Assembly: GCA_963711035.1 (NCBI GenBank)
Contig: CAVQCN010000005.1
Span: 372,001-436,000, forward strand
DNA from: WHTK01 sp963711035
GTDB taxonomy: Bacteria > Chloroflexota > Dehalococcoidia > DSTF01 > WHTK01
Length of the DNA stretch: 64,000 bases
Direction of reading: 5' to 3'
The notes under the pieces were generated by a model. The model worked only from the letters and a program-made list of their open reading frames with translations, was not told where the DNA came from and searched no databases. Positions 29,502 through 38,031 of this stretch are shown here, in pieces. The translations under genes and the position numbers were made by a program. The stretch's first letter is position 1; every line of letters begins with the position of its first letter.

Positions 29502-30677
29502 TTAAGTGAGGCCTGCCAGCTGGTAGAACTTGCCCTCAGTCTTGATCGACGGGGCGATGATGACCTCGGCCTCCTGGAACTCGCGGATGTTGCGAGCGCC
29601 GCACATGCCCATCGCGGTGCGCAGGGCGCCGACCAGGTTCTCGGAGCCATCGTTACGAGAGGTGGGGCCAAAGAGGACGCGCTGCAGGTTGGTGCTCACG
29701 CCAACGGTGATGCGGGAGCCGCGCGGCAGCTCCGCGTGCGGCGTCGCCATGCCCCAGTGGTTGCCGAGGCCGGGCGCCTCTTCCGTCGCCGCGAAGATGG
29801 AGCCAAGCATGACGCCGTCGGCGCCGGAGGCGATCGCTTTGTTGAGGTCGCCGGACTTCTGGATGCCGCCGTCGGTGATGATCGGGACGTAGCGTCCGGT
29901 TTCGCGGTGGTAGTCGTCGCGGGCGGCGGCGCAGTTGATCGTCGCCGATACCTGCGGCACGCCTATGCCGAGGACCTCACGGCTGGTGCAGATGGCGCCG
30001 GGGCCGACGCCGACGAGGATGCCGGCGATGCCCGTGTCCATGAGCTCGCGGGTGGCCGAGTAGCCAACCGTGTTACCTACGACAACCGGGACGCCGATCT
30101 CGCGGCAGAGCTTCTCGAAGCGCAGGCCCTCGAGGCTGTTCGAGATGTGACGCGCCGTAGTCACGGTCGACTGGACGACGAAGATATCGAGGCCCGCATC
30201 AACGGCGAGGGGGGCGAACTTCTTGGCGTTGGCAGGCGTGCATGACACGGCGGCAACGACGCCTTCGGCCTTGATTCGCTCGACGCAGCGGCCGACGAGC
30301 TCAGGCTTGATGGGCTGCTCGTAGTAATGCTGCAGCAGCGCGGTCACCTTGCTCTTCGGCGCGGTGAGGATCTCCTGGAAGATCGAGGCGGTGTCTTCGT
30401 AGCGGGTGTGGATGCCCTCGAGGTTGAGGACAGCCAGGCCGCCGAGGCGGCCGATTTTGCCGGCGAATTCGGGGCTAGCCACTGCGTCGGTTGCCGCAGC
30501 GATGATCGGGATAGGAAAAACAAAGTCGCCCAAAGTGAGCGACACGTCTGTAAGTTCTGGATTGACCGTTACAGTTCCCGGGACGATGGCGACCTCATCA
30601 AACCCGTAGGCATGACGCATAGCCTTGGCCGTCGCGGGGACTTCGGCTTCTGGTCTCCGTGTAGTTTCTATCGTCAT
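29502..30677 (-). CDS. guaB3: GuaB3-family IMP dehydrogenase-related protein
   Basis: The 391-residue TIM-barrel protein has catalytic cysteine loop GPGAICTSREVLGIGVPQ, phosphate-binding ITDGGIQKSGDLNKAIASGA and GADGVMLGS. There is no CBS pair. It matches the shorter GuaB3 type found in Actinobacteria and Chloroflexota rather than canonical GuaB. Work on GuaB3 suggests a GMP-reductase-like purine salvage role, so the reaction is uncertain. ATG 30677 lies after a purine-rich ribosome site; GTG 30686 is in frame. The gene is divergent from rsmI and has its own promoter. Confidence 0.88.
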   Translation of the reverse strand: MTIETTRRPEAEVPATAKAMRHAYGFDEVAIVPGTVTVNPELTDVSLTLGDFVFPIPIIAAATDAVASPEFAGKIGRLGGLAVLNLEGIHTRYEDTASIFQEILTAPKSKVTALLQHYYEQPIKPELVGRCVERIKAEGVVAAVSCTPANAKKFAPLAVDAGLDIFVVQSTVTTARHISNSLEGLRFEKLCREIGVPVVVGNTVGYSATRELMDTGIAGILVGVGPGAICTSREVLGIGVPQVSATINCAAARDDYHRETGRYVPIITDGGIQKSGDLNKAIASGADGVMLGSIFAATEEAPGLGNHWGMATPHAELPRGSRITVGVSTNLQRVLFGPTSRNDGSENLVGALRTAMGMCGARNIREFQEAEVIIAPSIKTEGKFYQLAGLT

Positions 30678-30703
30678 AGCGCCCACCCCCTGGATATTGA
30701 GAA

Positions 30704-30733
30704 AATATACCGAACTCAGGTTCCCACCGTCAA
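30704..30733 (-). promoter_or_regulatory. Promoter of guaB3
   Basis: On the minus strand, TTGACG (30733-30728) and TATATT (30709-30704) are separated by 18 bases in the divergent spacer. Confidence 0.65.
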
Positions 30734-30777
30734 CGTCAGTATACGACGTTTGCTAAAAAGCTAATACAGGAAATCAT

Positions 30778-31611
30778 ATGGCAAGTCTCTTCGTGGTGGC
30801 GACACCGATCGGGAACCTGGAAGACATCACCTTGCGCGCCCTGCGCATCCTGACAGAGGCGCCGCTGGTGCTGGCCGAGGACACACGCAGCGCCCGCGTC
30901 CTGCTCAACAAGCACGGTATCCGAGCGTCCCTGCTCAGCTACAACGAGCACAACCATAAGCGCCGCCTACCCGAGATCCTGCGGCGCCTGGACGCCGGCG
31001 AAGACGTGGCGCTGATCAGCGACGCCGGCACGCCTGCCATCTCCGACCCCGGCCTCGAGCTGGCGGCGGCAGTGCGGGCAGCCGGGCACGACGTGGTTCC
31101 GATCCCTGGGGCGTCGGCGCCGATCGCGGCGCTCTCGGCGGCGGGACTGCGCAGCGTCAGCTTCAGCTTCGCCGGCTTCCTGCCTCGCACCGTCGGGAAG
31201 CTGCGCAGCCTGCTGGAGGCGCAGAAGCCACGGACGGAAGCGCTCGTCGCCTTCGAGTCGCCGGAGCGACTGCGGGCGACGCTGACGGTGCTCTCCGAGG
31301 TGATGCCGGAGCGGCGCATCGCCGTTTGCCGCGAGCTGACCAAACTGCACGAGGAGGTCTTCGTGGGCACGCCGGCCGAGGCGCTGGACCACTTCACGGA
31401 GCCGCGCGGCGAGATCGTCCTCATCGTCGAGGGCGCGGCGAGCGCAGCGCCGGCAGGCGCTACCTCGGGACCGAGCGCGGCGGAAGACGCTGCCGCGATG
31501 CGGCGTCTGGGCCTGACCCGGCCGCAAGCGACGGCGCTCCTCACCTCACGTCACGGCATCAACCGCCGCGCCGCCTACGAGCTGTGGCTGGCGACTGAGC
31601 GAGAGGGGTGA
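30778..31611 (+). CDS. rsmI: 16S rRNA 2'-O-methyltransferase RsmI
   Basis: The 277-residue SAM-dependent tetrapyrrole-methylase-fold protein has VATPIGNLEDITLRA at the N-terminus, ISDAGTPAISDPG and the SAM-binding IPGASAPIAALSAAGL. It methylates the ribose of C1402 of 16S rRNA. It has an AGGA ribosome site 7 bases upstream of ATG. The last 50 residues are alanine-rich and include the C-terminal RsmI helical segment (LTRPQATALLTSRHGINRR). It is the only plus-strand gene in this stretch. Confidence 0.95.
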   Translation: MASLFVVATPIGNLEDITLRALRILTEAPLVLAEDTRSARVLLNKHGIRASLLSYNEHNHKRRLPEILRRLDAGEDVALISDAGTPAISDPGLELAAAVRAAGHDVVPIPGASAPIAALSAAGLRSVSFSFAGFLPRTVGKLRSLLEAQKPRTEALVAFESPERLRATLTVLSEVMPERRIAVCRELTKLHEEVFVGTPAEALDHFTEPRGEIVLIVEGAASAAPAGATSGPSAAEDAAAMRRLGLTRPQATALLTSRHGINRRAAYELWLATEREG

Positions 31612-31640
31612 TCAGGCGTTTCGGGACGCACGCAAAGCAT

Positions 31641-32090
31641 TCAGGTCCTATTCAACGGCTTGCGCCCCCGACCGCGATTGGGCCGCTGAGTTAACGCCGA
31701 CCCTGCGCTGCCTTTCGCCGACCTCGCACTCCTGACATTCCGTCGGACAGAAGTCCTTTCACCCTCAACCGCGCTCAGTCTCTCAACTGCCTTCCGAAGT
31801 CGCTCCGTAGACTGACGTATCTCGGCAATCGCAGCACCCTGCTCGACTTCTACGTCTCCAGCAGCTGCGGCAGCCGCAGCAGCGCGAAGGAAGTCGGAGA
31901 GCCGCATGCCATGGGCTTCCGCGTAGACAGAAAAACGCTCGTATTCCTCGGGTGAGAATCGCACCGACGTACTCACGGTCAGGTTCTTCGAGACACGCCC
32001 TTTCACCGGGACATAGCCTTCGAGCTCGCGCCCCTCAGCCAACTGCCGTTCGAGTTCTTCGACAATTTGTCGATCGTTGTCCTGCGTCAT
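31641..32090 (-). CDS. BrnA/CopG-like antitoxin candidate
   Basis: The 149-residue protein has a likely ribbon-helix-helix domain in the middle (LTVSTSVRFSPEEYERFSVY, AHGMRLSDFLRAAAAA) after an N-terminal stretch. The C-terminus is very basic (RPNRGRGRKPLNR). It starts 7 bases after the stop of a small protein that looks like a BrnT-type toxin; toxin-first order is normal for BrnTA. The RHH domain would bind the palindrome upstream of the pair. Family assignment is by shape and context. Confidence 0.65.
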   Translation of the reverse strand: MTQDNDRQIVEELERQLAEGRELEGYVPVKGRVSKNLTVSTSVRFSPEEYERFSVYAEAHGMRLSDFLRAAAAAAAAGDVEVEQGAAIAEIRQSTERLRKAVERLSAVEGERTSVRRNVRSARSAKGSAGSALTQRPNRGRGRKPLNRT

Positions 32091-32097
32091 TCGTTCT

Positions 32098-32400
32098 CTA
32101 CTCCTCGCCGTAAAGTCTTCGGCCTCGATTCGATCTCAACCAGTACGCCGTAATCAGCCGCCACAGGCCGGACTCTCTGTCCACCGGAGCGATAGCAATG
32201 ACGAGGAAGCGGCCGCGTCGATTCGGCCCAAGAGCGGCGAACCGGGCATCTCGCTCACGATAGCTGACAAAGAAGCGCGGCCGGTGAGCGAGCACCTCCG
32301 TCACGTCCGCGGTGCTAACGCCTTTGCTGGCGATATAGGCGGCCTTCTCATCACCAATGTCGAGGCTAGTAATCTCAAGAGAGATTTCTTCTCGTTCCAC
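32098..32400 (-). CDS. BrnT-like toxin candidate
   Basis: The roughly 100-residue protein begins with GTG at 32400 (VEREEISLEITSLDIGDEKA). A TTG at 32418 lies inside the palindromic operator and is less likely. The body has KGVSTADVTEVLAHRPRFFV and a beta sheet with GRFLVIAIAP and WRLITAYWL, the pattern of the BrnT RelE-like RNase fold. The adjacent RHH protein supports a toxin-antitoxin pair. Without a search, another small RelE-superfamily type cannot be excluded. Confidence 0.55.
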   Translation of the reverse strand: MEREEISLEITSLDIGDEKAAYIASKGVSTADVTEVLAHRPRFFVSYRERDARFAALGPNRRGRFLVIAIAPVDRESGLWRLITAYWLRSNRGRRLYGEE

Positions 32401-32403
32401 GCG

Positions 32404-32434
32404 CCGATTGTAGTACAAATTGTACTACAATCGG
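32404..32434. promoter_or_regulatory. 31-nt perfect palindrome, likely toxin-antitoxin operator
   Basis: The 15-nt arms CCGATTGTAGTACAA and TTGTACTACAATCGG are exact inverted copies around one base. Each arm contains a TACAAT -10-like hexamer on the minus strand, so a protein bound here would block transcription of the toxin gene starting at 32400. Confidence 0.7.
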
Positions 32435-32450
32435 TCCCTCGTCGGCCCGG

Positions 32451-32487
32451 AAACAAAAGCCCCTCGAACCTGAGGTTCGAGGGGCGC
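32451..32487 (-). terminator. Terminator of the tRNA-Gln/tRNA-Glu transcript
   Basis: The 12-bp stem GCCCCTCGAACC / GGTTCGAGGGGC with a 3-base loop is followed on the minus strand by TTTTGTTT. It sits 9 bases after tRNA-Glu. Confidence 0.85.
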
Positions 32488-32495
32488 TTATGTGA

Positions 32496-32571
32496 TGGTA
32501 GCGGTACGGGGATTCGAACCCCGGTTTGAGCCTTGAGAGGGCTCCGTCCTGGTCCCCTAGACGATACCGCC
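32496..32571 (-). tRNA. tRNA-Glu (anticodon CTC)
   Basis: A cloverleaf forms on the minus strand. The acceptor GGCGGTA pairs with TACCGCT, the anticodon arm is GAGCC-CTCTCAA-GGCTC with anticodon CTC, the T loop is GTTCGAATC, and CCA is encoded. It follows tRNA-Gln in the same transcript. Confidence 0.95.
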
Positions 32572-32586
32572 CCGGAGCACGCTTGT

Positions 32587-32660
32587 TGGCTGGGGAGGGA
32601 GGATTCGAACCCCCGCATACGGATCCAGAGTCCGCTGTCCTACCACTAGACGACTCCCCA
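32587..32660 (-). tRNA. tRNA-Gln (anticodon CTG)
   Basis: The acceptor TGGGGAG pairs with CTCCCCA, the discriminator is G and CCA is encoded. The anticodon arm is GCGGA-CTCTGGA-TCCGT with anticodon CTG. A 5' U is normal for tRNA-Gln. It is grouped with tRNA-Glu and the gltX gene upstream. Confidence 0.95.
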
Positions 32661-32674
32661 ACGGGTGCCCAGAA

Positions 32675-32704
32675 ATCCTACCATGCCGATTTTGCATCGA
32701 ACAA
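32675..32704 (-). promoter_or_regulatory. Promoter of the tRNA-Gln/tRNA-Glu pair
   Basis: On the minus strand, TTGTTC (32704-32699) is 18 bases from TAGGAT (32680-32675). The start would lie about 8 bases before tRNA-Gln. Confidence 0.55.
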
Positions 32705-32713
32705 CGCGACCCG

Positions 32714-34045
32714 TCAGGGGCAGTAGCCGCCGTGCCCCAGGGTCGACCCAACGTACGCGAAGCGGTAGTCGGGCGTCCAGCCGACGTTGCTGGCCGCCTC
32801 CGGCAGGACGACATCCCACTGCATCGTCTGCAGGTTGAGTAACGCCCGCGGCCCGAACTCGCCGATGCCGAGGTGCCCGTCTGGTGTGATGCCATCGAGC
32901 CAGAAGCTGGCGTCGAGCTCCATGATCTGACCGGTCTGCATGTCGTAGACCTTGGTGTGACCGGCCGGCGAGGTGCAATACGACTCCGTCCAGGCGACGT
33001 AGCGGTCGCTGGCGACGAGTGGCCAGTTCAGCGGGTCGTAGCGTACGGTGGCGATGAACTGCGCCTGGCCGGTGGCGACGTCGATGCGGAACAGGTTCGT
33101 GGTCGGGTTCAGATCGCCGGCAGCGGTATAGAGGTCCTGCGTCGAAAGGCCCGCCTGCGTGATCGCGTCCTCGCACCAGACGCGCTGGCCGTTGAGCGAG
33201 TCGCACTGGGGCGACGTGGCCAGGATCAGCACGCCGGGACCGGCCGGGACGACGCGCAGCGCTCGGAACTGCTGCAGCAGGTCGCCGGTCTTGCCGTCGA
33301 TGAGGGCCCAGTCCTCCTGGAGACGCGCCTTGCAAATGATCTGGGCCTCCGGATCCAGGTTGCCGCACTCGACGTCCTCGATGGAGCTGGGGTCCCGGCT
33401 GAGGCCGACGTACTGGCCGTCCGGAGTCGGATGTAGATGACGCTCGCCGCCGCGGGCCGCGTTGATTGCCAGCCAATCCACCGAGTCGGTGACCGGCGTC
33501 CGCTTGCCCGTCTTCAGGTCGAGGATGGTGTCGTCCTCGCCGAGGAATATGCGGTCGTTGTCGATGAAGCGGGCGAAGCCGGTGGCGTCCAGCTCGGTGC
33601 GCTTCTGCGTTGCCCAGTCGATGAGGATGACCTGGCCGGGACCGGAGCCGGCGTTGAGCGAGTAGATGAGCTTCGTCCCGTCCGGACTCATCGAGGGGTA
33701 GAAGCCGGGCTCGTAGCTGTACTCTTTGGCCTCCGCCGTGTCGAAGACGACCACGGTCTGGCGGTCCCAGGCAGCGTAGGTCGACGCGGGAATCGGCGGC
33801 ACGTCGGCGATGTGGTCGACCTTGGTGTTGCCGGGCTCGGCAAAGAGGCCCGTGATGCCGGGGGCGTAGATGGGATCCTCCGGCTCAGGCGTCAGGGCGG
33901 GCGAAGCGATGGATGTGGTTCCGCCGGCCGGCACGGACGAGGCCGGTTGCGGCGTTTCGGTCGAGGAGCTCGCTCCGCCGCAGCCGGCGAGACCCGCAAT
34001 CAGGACAATCAGCGCCAACCAGCGAATCGAGCCGCGAAGAATCAC
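32714..34045 (-). CDS. Lipoprotein with beta-propeller-like repeats
   Basis: The 443-residue protein has a signal peptide with lipobox (LIAGLAGC), then a low-complexity linker rich in Ser/Thr/Pro. The globular part has repeating strands such as YPSMSPDGTKLIYSLN, VILIDWATQKRTELD and TKVYDMQTGQIMELD, as in WD40/TolB-type propellers. Several cysteines in the second half may form disulfides. It would sit on the outer face of the membrane. It follows gltX by 12 bases, so it is probably co-transcribed with it, which is an odd pairing. No specific function can be given. Confidence 0.8.
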   Translation of the reverse strand: MILRGSIRWLALIVLIAGLAGCGGASSSTETPQPASSVPAGGTTSIASPALTPEPEDPIYAPGITGLFAEPGNTKVDHIADVPPIPASTYAAWDRQTVVVFDTAEAKEYSYEPGFYPSMSPDGTKLIYSLNAGSGPGQVILIDWATQKRTELDATGFARFIDNDRIFLGEDDTILDLKTGKRTPVTDSVDWLAINAARGGERHLHPTPDGQYVGLSRDPSSIEDVECGNLDPEAQIICKARLQEDWALIDGKTGDLLQQFRALRVVPAGPGVLILATSPQCDSLNGQRVWCEDAITQAGLSTQDLYTAAGDLNPTTNLFRIDVATGQAQFIATVRYDPLNWPLVASDRYVAWTESYCTSPAGHTKVYDMQTGQIMELDASFWLDGITPDGHLGIGEFGPRALLNLQTMQWDVVLPEAASNVGWTPDYRFAYVGSTLGHGGYCP

Positions 34046-34057
34046 CCGGACGCCCCG

Positions 34058-35548
34058 CTACAGGGCGTTGACGGCAGCCCTCAAGCGGTGAACGCAGCGC
34101 TCGCGGCCGACGATTTCCATGGTTTCGAAGAGGGGTGGCGCTACGCTGCGCCCGGTGACGGCAACGCGCATCAGCATGAACAGGTCGCGGGGCTTGGCGC
34201 CCTCCTGCTCGGCGAGGGCGCGATAGACGGCCTCCAGCGGCTCGTGGCTGAAGTCTTCAGTCTGCTCGGCGGTGACCAGCGCCTGGGAGAGCAGCTGCAC
34301 TGCCCGCGTCCGGTCGTTGGCGAACGTCTTGCCCAGCAGCTCGTCGGCGACGATCTCGACGCCATCGGGCAGGAAGAAGAACTCGATCATGTCGCGCGCT
34401 TCCGGCAGCAGCTTGACGCGCTCCTGCACCAGCGGCGCGATGCGCCCCAGGTACTCGATGTCGATGGGGCGCTGGATGTGGTCGGGCAGGCCGCCCTCGG
34501 CGTGCGGCTGCTCCAGGCGGTCGCGAAGCAGCTCGGTGAACTGCTCGACGGGCATGGAGCGCATGTAGACGCTGTTCATCCAGTTGAGCTTCTCGATATC
34601 GAAGACGGCCGGGCTCTTGAGCAGGCGGCCGAGCGAGAAGTGATGGACGAACTCGTTGCGGGAGATGATCTCGGTCTTGTCGTCCAGGGACCAACCGAGC
34701 AGGCCGAGGAAGTTGAAGACGGCGTCCGGCAGGTAGCCCGTGTCGCGATACTCGAGGACCGACTGGGCGCCGTGGCGCTTGGAGAGCTTGGCGTGGTCCG
34801 GGCCCAGGATGACGGCGGTGTGGACGAAGACGGGCAGATCGAAGCCCAGCGCCTGAAAGAGCTGCTTGTGGCGCGGCGCCGACGAGAGCCACTCCTCGCC
34901 GCGGATGACGTGGCTGATTTCCATCGTGTGGTCGTCGACTGCCTGGGCCAGGTGGTAGGTCGGGAAGCCATCCGACTTAAGGATGACGAAGTCATCGAGC
35001 AGGGCGTTCTTGAAGGTGACCTCGCCGCGCAGCAGGTCCTGTACGACGGTCTCGCCTTCCCGCGGCATGGCGAAGCGCACGACGGGCGGCGCGTCGCCCG
35101 CCTCCTTCATGGCCTCGGCGCGACCTTCCTCGGTGCGGCAGCGGCCATCGTAGCCAGGCGGCAGCTTCATCTCACGCTGACGAGCCCGCAGGGCGTCGAG
35201 GCGCTCCTCGGAGCAGAAGCAGTGGTAGGCAGCGCCGCTCTCGAGGAGGCGCGTGGCGGCCTCGTGATACAGCGCCAGGCGCTGCGACTGCATATACGGG
35301 CCGTAATCGCCGCCGACGTCGGGCCCTTCATCCCAGTCGAGGCCGAGCCAGCGCAGCGCGTCGATCTGCGACTGCACCGACGTGGAGACGAAGCGGCTAC
35401 GGTCGGTGTCCTCGATGCGCAGGATGAAAGCGCCGCCGGTGCTACGCGCCAGCAGCCAGTCGAACAGGGCCGTGCGGATGCCACCAACGTGCGGCTCTCC
35501 GGTAGGACTGGGGGCGTAGCGAACTCGAACCGGCCTCTCCTGATTCAT
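34058..35548 (-). CDS. gltX: Glutamate--tRNA ligase
   Basis: The 496-residue class I synthetase has the HIGH-like motif in APSPTGEPHVGGIRTALF, FILRIEDTDRSR, and KLSKRHG. A cysteine-bearing region (YHCFCSEERL) follows the catalytic N-terminus, and the anticodon-binding C-terminal domain is full length. tRNA-Glu and tRNA-Gln are encoded downstream on the same strand. Whether it is discriminating or also charges tRNA-Gln for GatCAB cannot be told from sequence alone. Confidence 0.96.
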   Translation of the reverse strand: MNQERPVRVRYAPSPTGEPHVGGIRTALFDWLLARSTGGAFILRIEDTDRSRFVSTSVQSQIDALRWLGLDWDEGPDVGGDYGPYMQSQRLALYHEAATRLLESGAAYHCFCSEERLDALRARQREMKLPPGYDGRCRTEEGRAEAMKEAGDAPPVVRFAMPREGETVVQDLLRGEVTFKNALLDDFVILKSDGFPTYHLAQAVDDHTMEISHVIRGEEWLSSAPRHKQLFQALGFDLPVFVHTAVILGPDHAKLSKRHGAQSVLEYRDTGYLPDAVFNFLGLLGWSLDDKTEIISRNEFVHHFSLGRLLKSPAVFDIEKLNWMNSVYMRSMPVEQFTELLRDRLEQPHAEGGLPDHIQRPIDIEYLGRIAPLVQERVKLLPEARDMIEFFFLPDGVEIVADELLGKTFANDRTRAVQLLSQALVTAEQTEDFSHEPLEAVYRALAEQEGAKPRDLFMLMRVAVTGRSVAPPLFETMEIVGRERCVHRLRAAVNAL

Positions 35549-35611
35549 AGAGGCATCTTACCAGCGGGCCCGAAGTAGCAAAAAGGGCGCGTCAGGCATA
35601 CACTGCCCTGC

Positions 35612-36265
35612 GTGACCGGACCCGCCTACGTCACGACGTTTGCCCTCCCAACCTTTTCGTCTCGACTGCGAGCGCTACGAGGCCTGGTGGCGTTGCTGGC
35701 TCTGTACCTCATCGCCTTCGCCGCGCTGCAGCTGCCCTACCAGGCCGTCGGTGTCGGCTGCTGTGTTGCAGCGTTCATCCTGCTGGCGCCCCCCTTCCTG
35801 CGCCACGACAACTCGCTGCTCTTCCGCGCCGTCCTCTGCGCGCCCCTCTACGTACCTATGCTCTACATCGCCGTGACCACCCTCTCGATTGCAACGATGA
35901 TCGAGTTCGGCGTCGTTGGTCTCGTGTTGCTCGCCGGACCGCTGGCACTGCTGCGCGACGGGCGCGCCGAGGTAAGCGTCCGCGACATCGCCGTCTCGCG
36001 GCCGCTGACACGGAAGAGGATCAGCATCGACGAGATCGCGTCCGTGGAGGAGAACACGTCGCGCACCGGCGCCCTGCTGCGATTCTTCGGCTTTCACGAC
36101 GCGACGACGTCACTGAAGCTCGAGCCGTGGTCCCACCAGCGCACGCTGGGCCGGCGTCAGGAGCGCATCGTGCTGAAGGTGGACCCGGCGCAACAGACCG
36201 CGTTCATCGCCGAGGTCGAGAGCCTGCTGATGCCGGACCCGTTCGAGGACGAGCTCCTGGCCTAG
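35612..36265 (+). CDS. Unknown membrane protein with PH-like C-terminal domain
   Basis: The 217-residue protein has about four hydrophobic segments in residues 20-110. A soluble C-terminal part follows with strands EVSVRDIAVSRPLTRKRISI, SLKLEPWSH and ERIVLKVDPAQQTAFIAEVE, resembling a bacterial PH domain. The start is GTG, oriented divergently from gltX. Function is unknown. Confidence 0.65.
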   Translation: MTGPAYVTTFALPTFSSRLRALRGLVALLALYLIAFAALQLPYQAVGVGCCVAAFILLAPPFLRHDNSLLFRAVLCAPLYVPMLYIAVTTLSIATMIEFGVVGLVLLAGPLALLRDGRAEVSVRDIAVSRPLTRKRISIDEIASVEENTSRTGALLRFFGFHDATTSLKLEPWSHQRTLGRRQERIVLKVDPAQQTAFIAEVESLLMPDPFEDELLA

Positions 36266-36270
36266 ACACC

Positions 36271-36457
36271 GTCATGCTGAGCGCCGGCGAAGCCAATGGC
36301 ACGCGGCGCGGTCAATACAGCGCACCGTTTCGAGGCGGAACGCACTGTCAGCGAACGACGCGGTGTTCGAACGACGGCCCGCCGAGTTGCCCGCGCGGGA
36401 TTATCCACGATTCGTAGAGACGCTGACCGGGAGATGCTTCGCCCTGCTCCGCATGAC
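36271..36457. mobile_element. MITE-like inverted-repeat element (family B, copy 3)
   Basis: The left end GTCATGCTGAGCGCCGGCGA lies 5 bases after the stop of the membrane-protein gene. The right end ACCGGGAGATGCTTCGCCCT through CCGCATGAC closes at 36457. The 187-bp inside is non-coding. Confidence 0.6.
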
Positions 36458-36502
36458 TGCGTCGCGGCAGGCGTCGGGAGACTCGGGCGCTCGGCCGGCG
36501 TC

Positions 36503-37426
36503 TCAGACCGGCGCGAGGCCCGGGTGCAGGGCATCGAGGGCGCGCTGCAGGTCGGGCGCGAGCGGCGCTTCGAAGGTGAGCTCGCGCCCATCGACGGGAT
36601 GATGCAGCGTGAGGCGCCAGGCGTGCAGGAACTGGCGGTCGACCAGCTTCGAAGGGCGGCCGTAGACCGCATCTCCAACCACGGGATGTCCCAACGACGC
36701 GAAGTGGACGCGGATCTGGTGGGTGCGACCGGTAATCGGCGAGGCCTCGACCAACGTGAGGCCGTCGAGGAACTCGCGGACGCGGTAGGAGGTCTGCGCC
36801 TCGCGGCCGCCGCTCTCGCGCACCATCATGCGCATGCGGTTGTGCGGGTCGCGGCCCAGCGGCGCATCGACGAGCGCTTCTGGCGGGTCCACCTTGCCCT
36901 CCAGCAGCGCCAGATAGGTCTTCTGCGTCTCGTGCTGCTTGAGCTGGGCGGAGAGGCTGCGCTGCGCCTGCTCCGTCTTGGCGACGGCGATGAGGCCAGA
37001 CGTGTCCTTGTCGAGGCGGTGGACGATGCCCGGCCGCTGCACGCCGTTGATGCCGGGCAGGTCCGGACAGTGGGCCAGGAGCGCGTTGACCAGCGTGCGG
37101 CCGCCGTGGCCGGGGCCGGGATGCACTGCCATGCCGGGCGGCTTGTTCACGATCAGCATCTCGTCGTCCTCGTAGACGATATCGAGGGCGATGGCCTCGG
37201 GCTGCGGCTCGGCCGGCTCCGGCGCGGGTACGACGACGTCCAGACGCTCGCCACCGGCGAGTTTGTCACCGGGCTTGCGGCGCACGCGCCCCGCCTCCGC
37301 GACGAGGCCGTCGCTAATCAGGCGATGGGCAAGCACACGAGAGACGTCGCAGAGCCGCGCGACGGCGACGTCCAGACGCTCGCCGGGCTGATCGGCGACG
37401 ACGCGCAGACGGGCTTCATCGCTCAT
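36503..37426 (-). CDS. rluD: 23S rRNA pseudouridine synthase, RluD type
   Basis: The 307-residue protein has an N-terminal S4 domain (RLDVAVARLCDVSRVLAHRL) and the RsuA/RluA catalytic domain with GIVHRLDKDTSGLI containing the catalytic Asp, and ITGRTHQIRVHFASLGHPVVGD further on. It modifies uridines in helix 69 of 23S rRNA if orthologous to RluD; the RluA/RluC/RluD distinction is not certain here. ATG 37426 overlaps lspA by 11 bases, the standard lspA-rluD pairing. Confidence 0.92.
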   Translation of the reverse strand: MSDEARLRVVADQPGERLDVAVARLCDVSRVLAHRLISDGLVAEAGRVRRKPGDKLAGGERLDVVVPAPEPAEPQPEAIALDIVYEDDEMLIVNKPPGMAVHPGPGHGGRTLVNALLAHCPDLPGINGVQRPGIVHRLDKDTSGLIAVAKTEQAQRSLSAQLKQHETQKTYLALLEGKVDPPEALVDAPLGRDPHNRMRMMVRESGGREAQTSYRVREFLDGLTLVEASPITGRTHQIRVHFASLGHPVVGDAVYGRPSKLVDRQFLHAWRLTLHHPVDGRELTFEAPLAPDLQRALDALHPGLAPV

Positions 37427-37961
37427 CGGCGTCCTGCTTGCGGTCGAGGCTATCGCCCAACGCAAAGAAGCCGCCGAGGACGACGAGGCCGATGACGATG
37501 GACGAATCGGCGACGTTGAAGGCGGGATAGTGGGGGAAGTTGATGAAGTCGGTGACCTCACCGAAGCGCAGGCGGTCGAGCAGGTTGCCGGCGGCGCCGC
37601 CCAGCTGCAGGCCGAGCGCAACGCGCAGCAGCCCGTGCTCCAGAGGCGGGAACGCGTAGTAGAAGACGATCGCTGCGATGGCCACGATGGCTGTGAAGGT
37701 GAGGAAGAGGCCCTGACCCTGCAGGATGCCGAACGCGGCGCCGGTGTTGGTGATGTGCGTGATCTTGACCAGCCAGCCGTCCGAAGGCCACGACTCGCCC
37801 AGCGCCAGGTTGTGACGCACGATGTTCTTGGTCAGCTGATCGAGGGCGAAGACGCCCGCGGCGATGAGAAAAAAGGGCGAGTCCCGCAGGACGCGCCTCA
37901 CGATCGATTTGGTCGCCGACGGGGCGTTGTCTTCCCCAACATCGACGTCGGAGATAGCCAT
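37416..37961 (-). CDS. lspA: Signal peptidase II
   Basis: The 181-residue membrane aspartyl peptidase cleaves prolipoprotein signal peptides. It has FALDQLTKNIV in helix 1, ITNTGAAFGI, and the catalytic aspartates in GGAAGNLLDRLRFGEVTDF and PAFNVADSSIV. The N-terminal cytoplasmic extension of about 30 residues is longer than usual. It serves the many lipoproteins in this window. ATG 37961 was chosen; the frame extends to 38105 but overlaps the divergent oxidoreductase. Confidence 0.95.
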   Translation of the reverse strand: MAISDVDVGEDNAPSATKSIVRRVLRDSPFFLIAAGVFALDQLTKNIVRHNLALGESWPSDGWLVKITHITNTGAAFGILQGQGLFLTFTAIVAIAAIVFYYAFPPLEHGLLRVALGLQLGGAAGNLLDRLRFGEVTDFINFPHYPAFNVADSSIVIGLVVLGGFFALGDSLDRKQDADER

Positions 37962-38031
37962 CGCTTCGATCTTAGCACGGCGCCGGCGCCACTTCGTGAC
38001 GAAGCAATCGAGCTTCGCTATAGTTGACGGC

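Noticed and set aside
33437..35578. 713-codon plus-strand open frame
   Set aside because: It is antisense to gltX and the neighbouring lipoprotein, both clearly coding on the minus strand.
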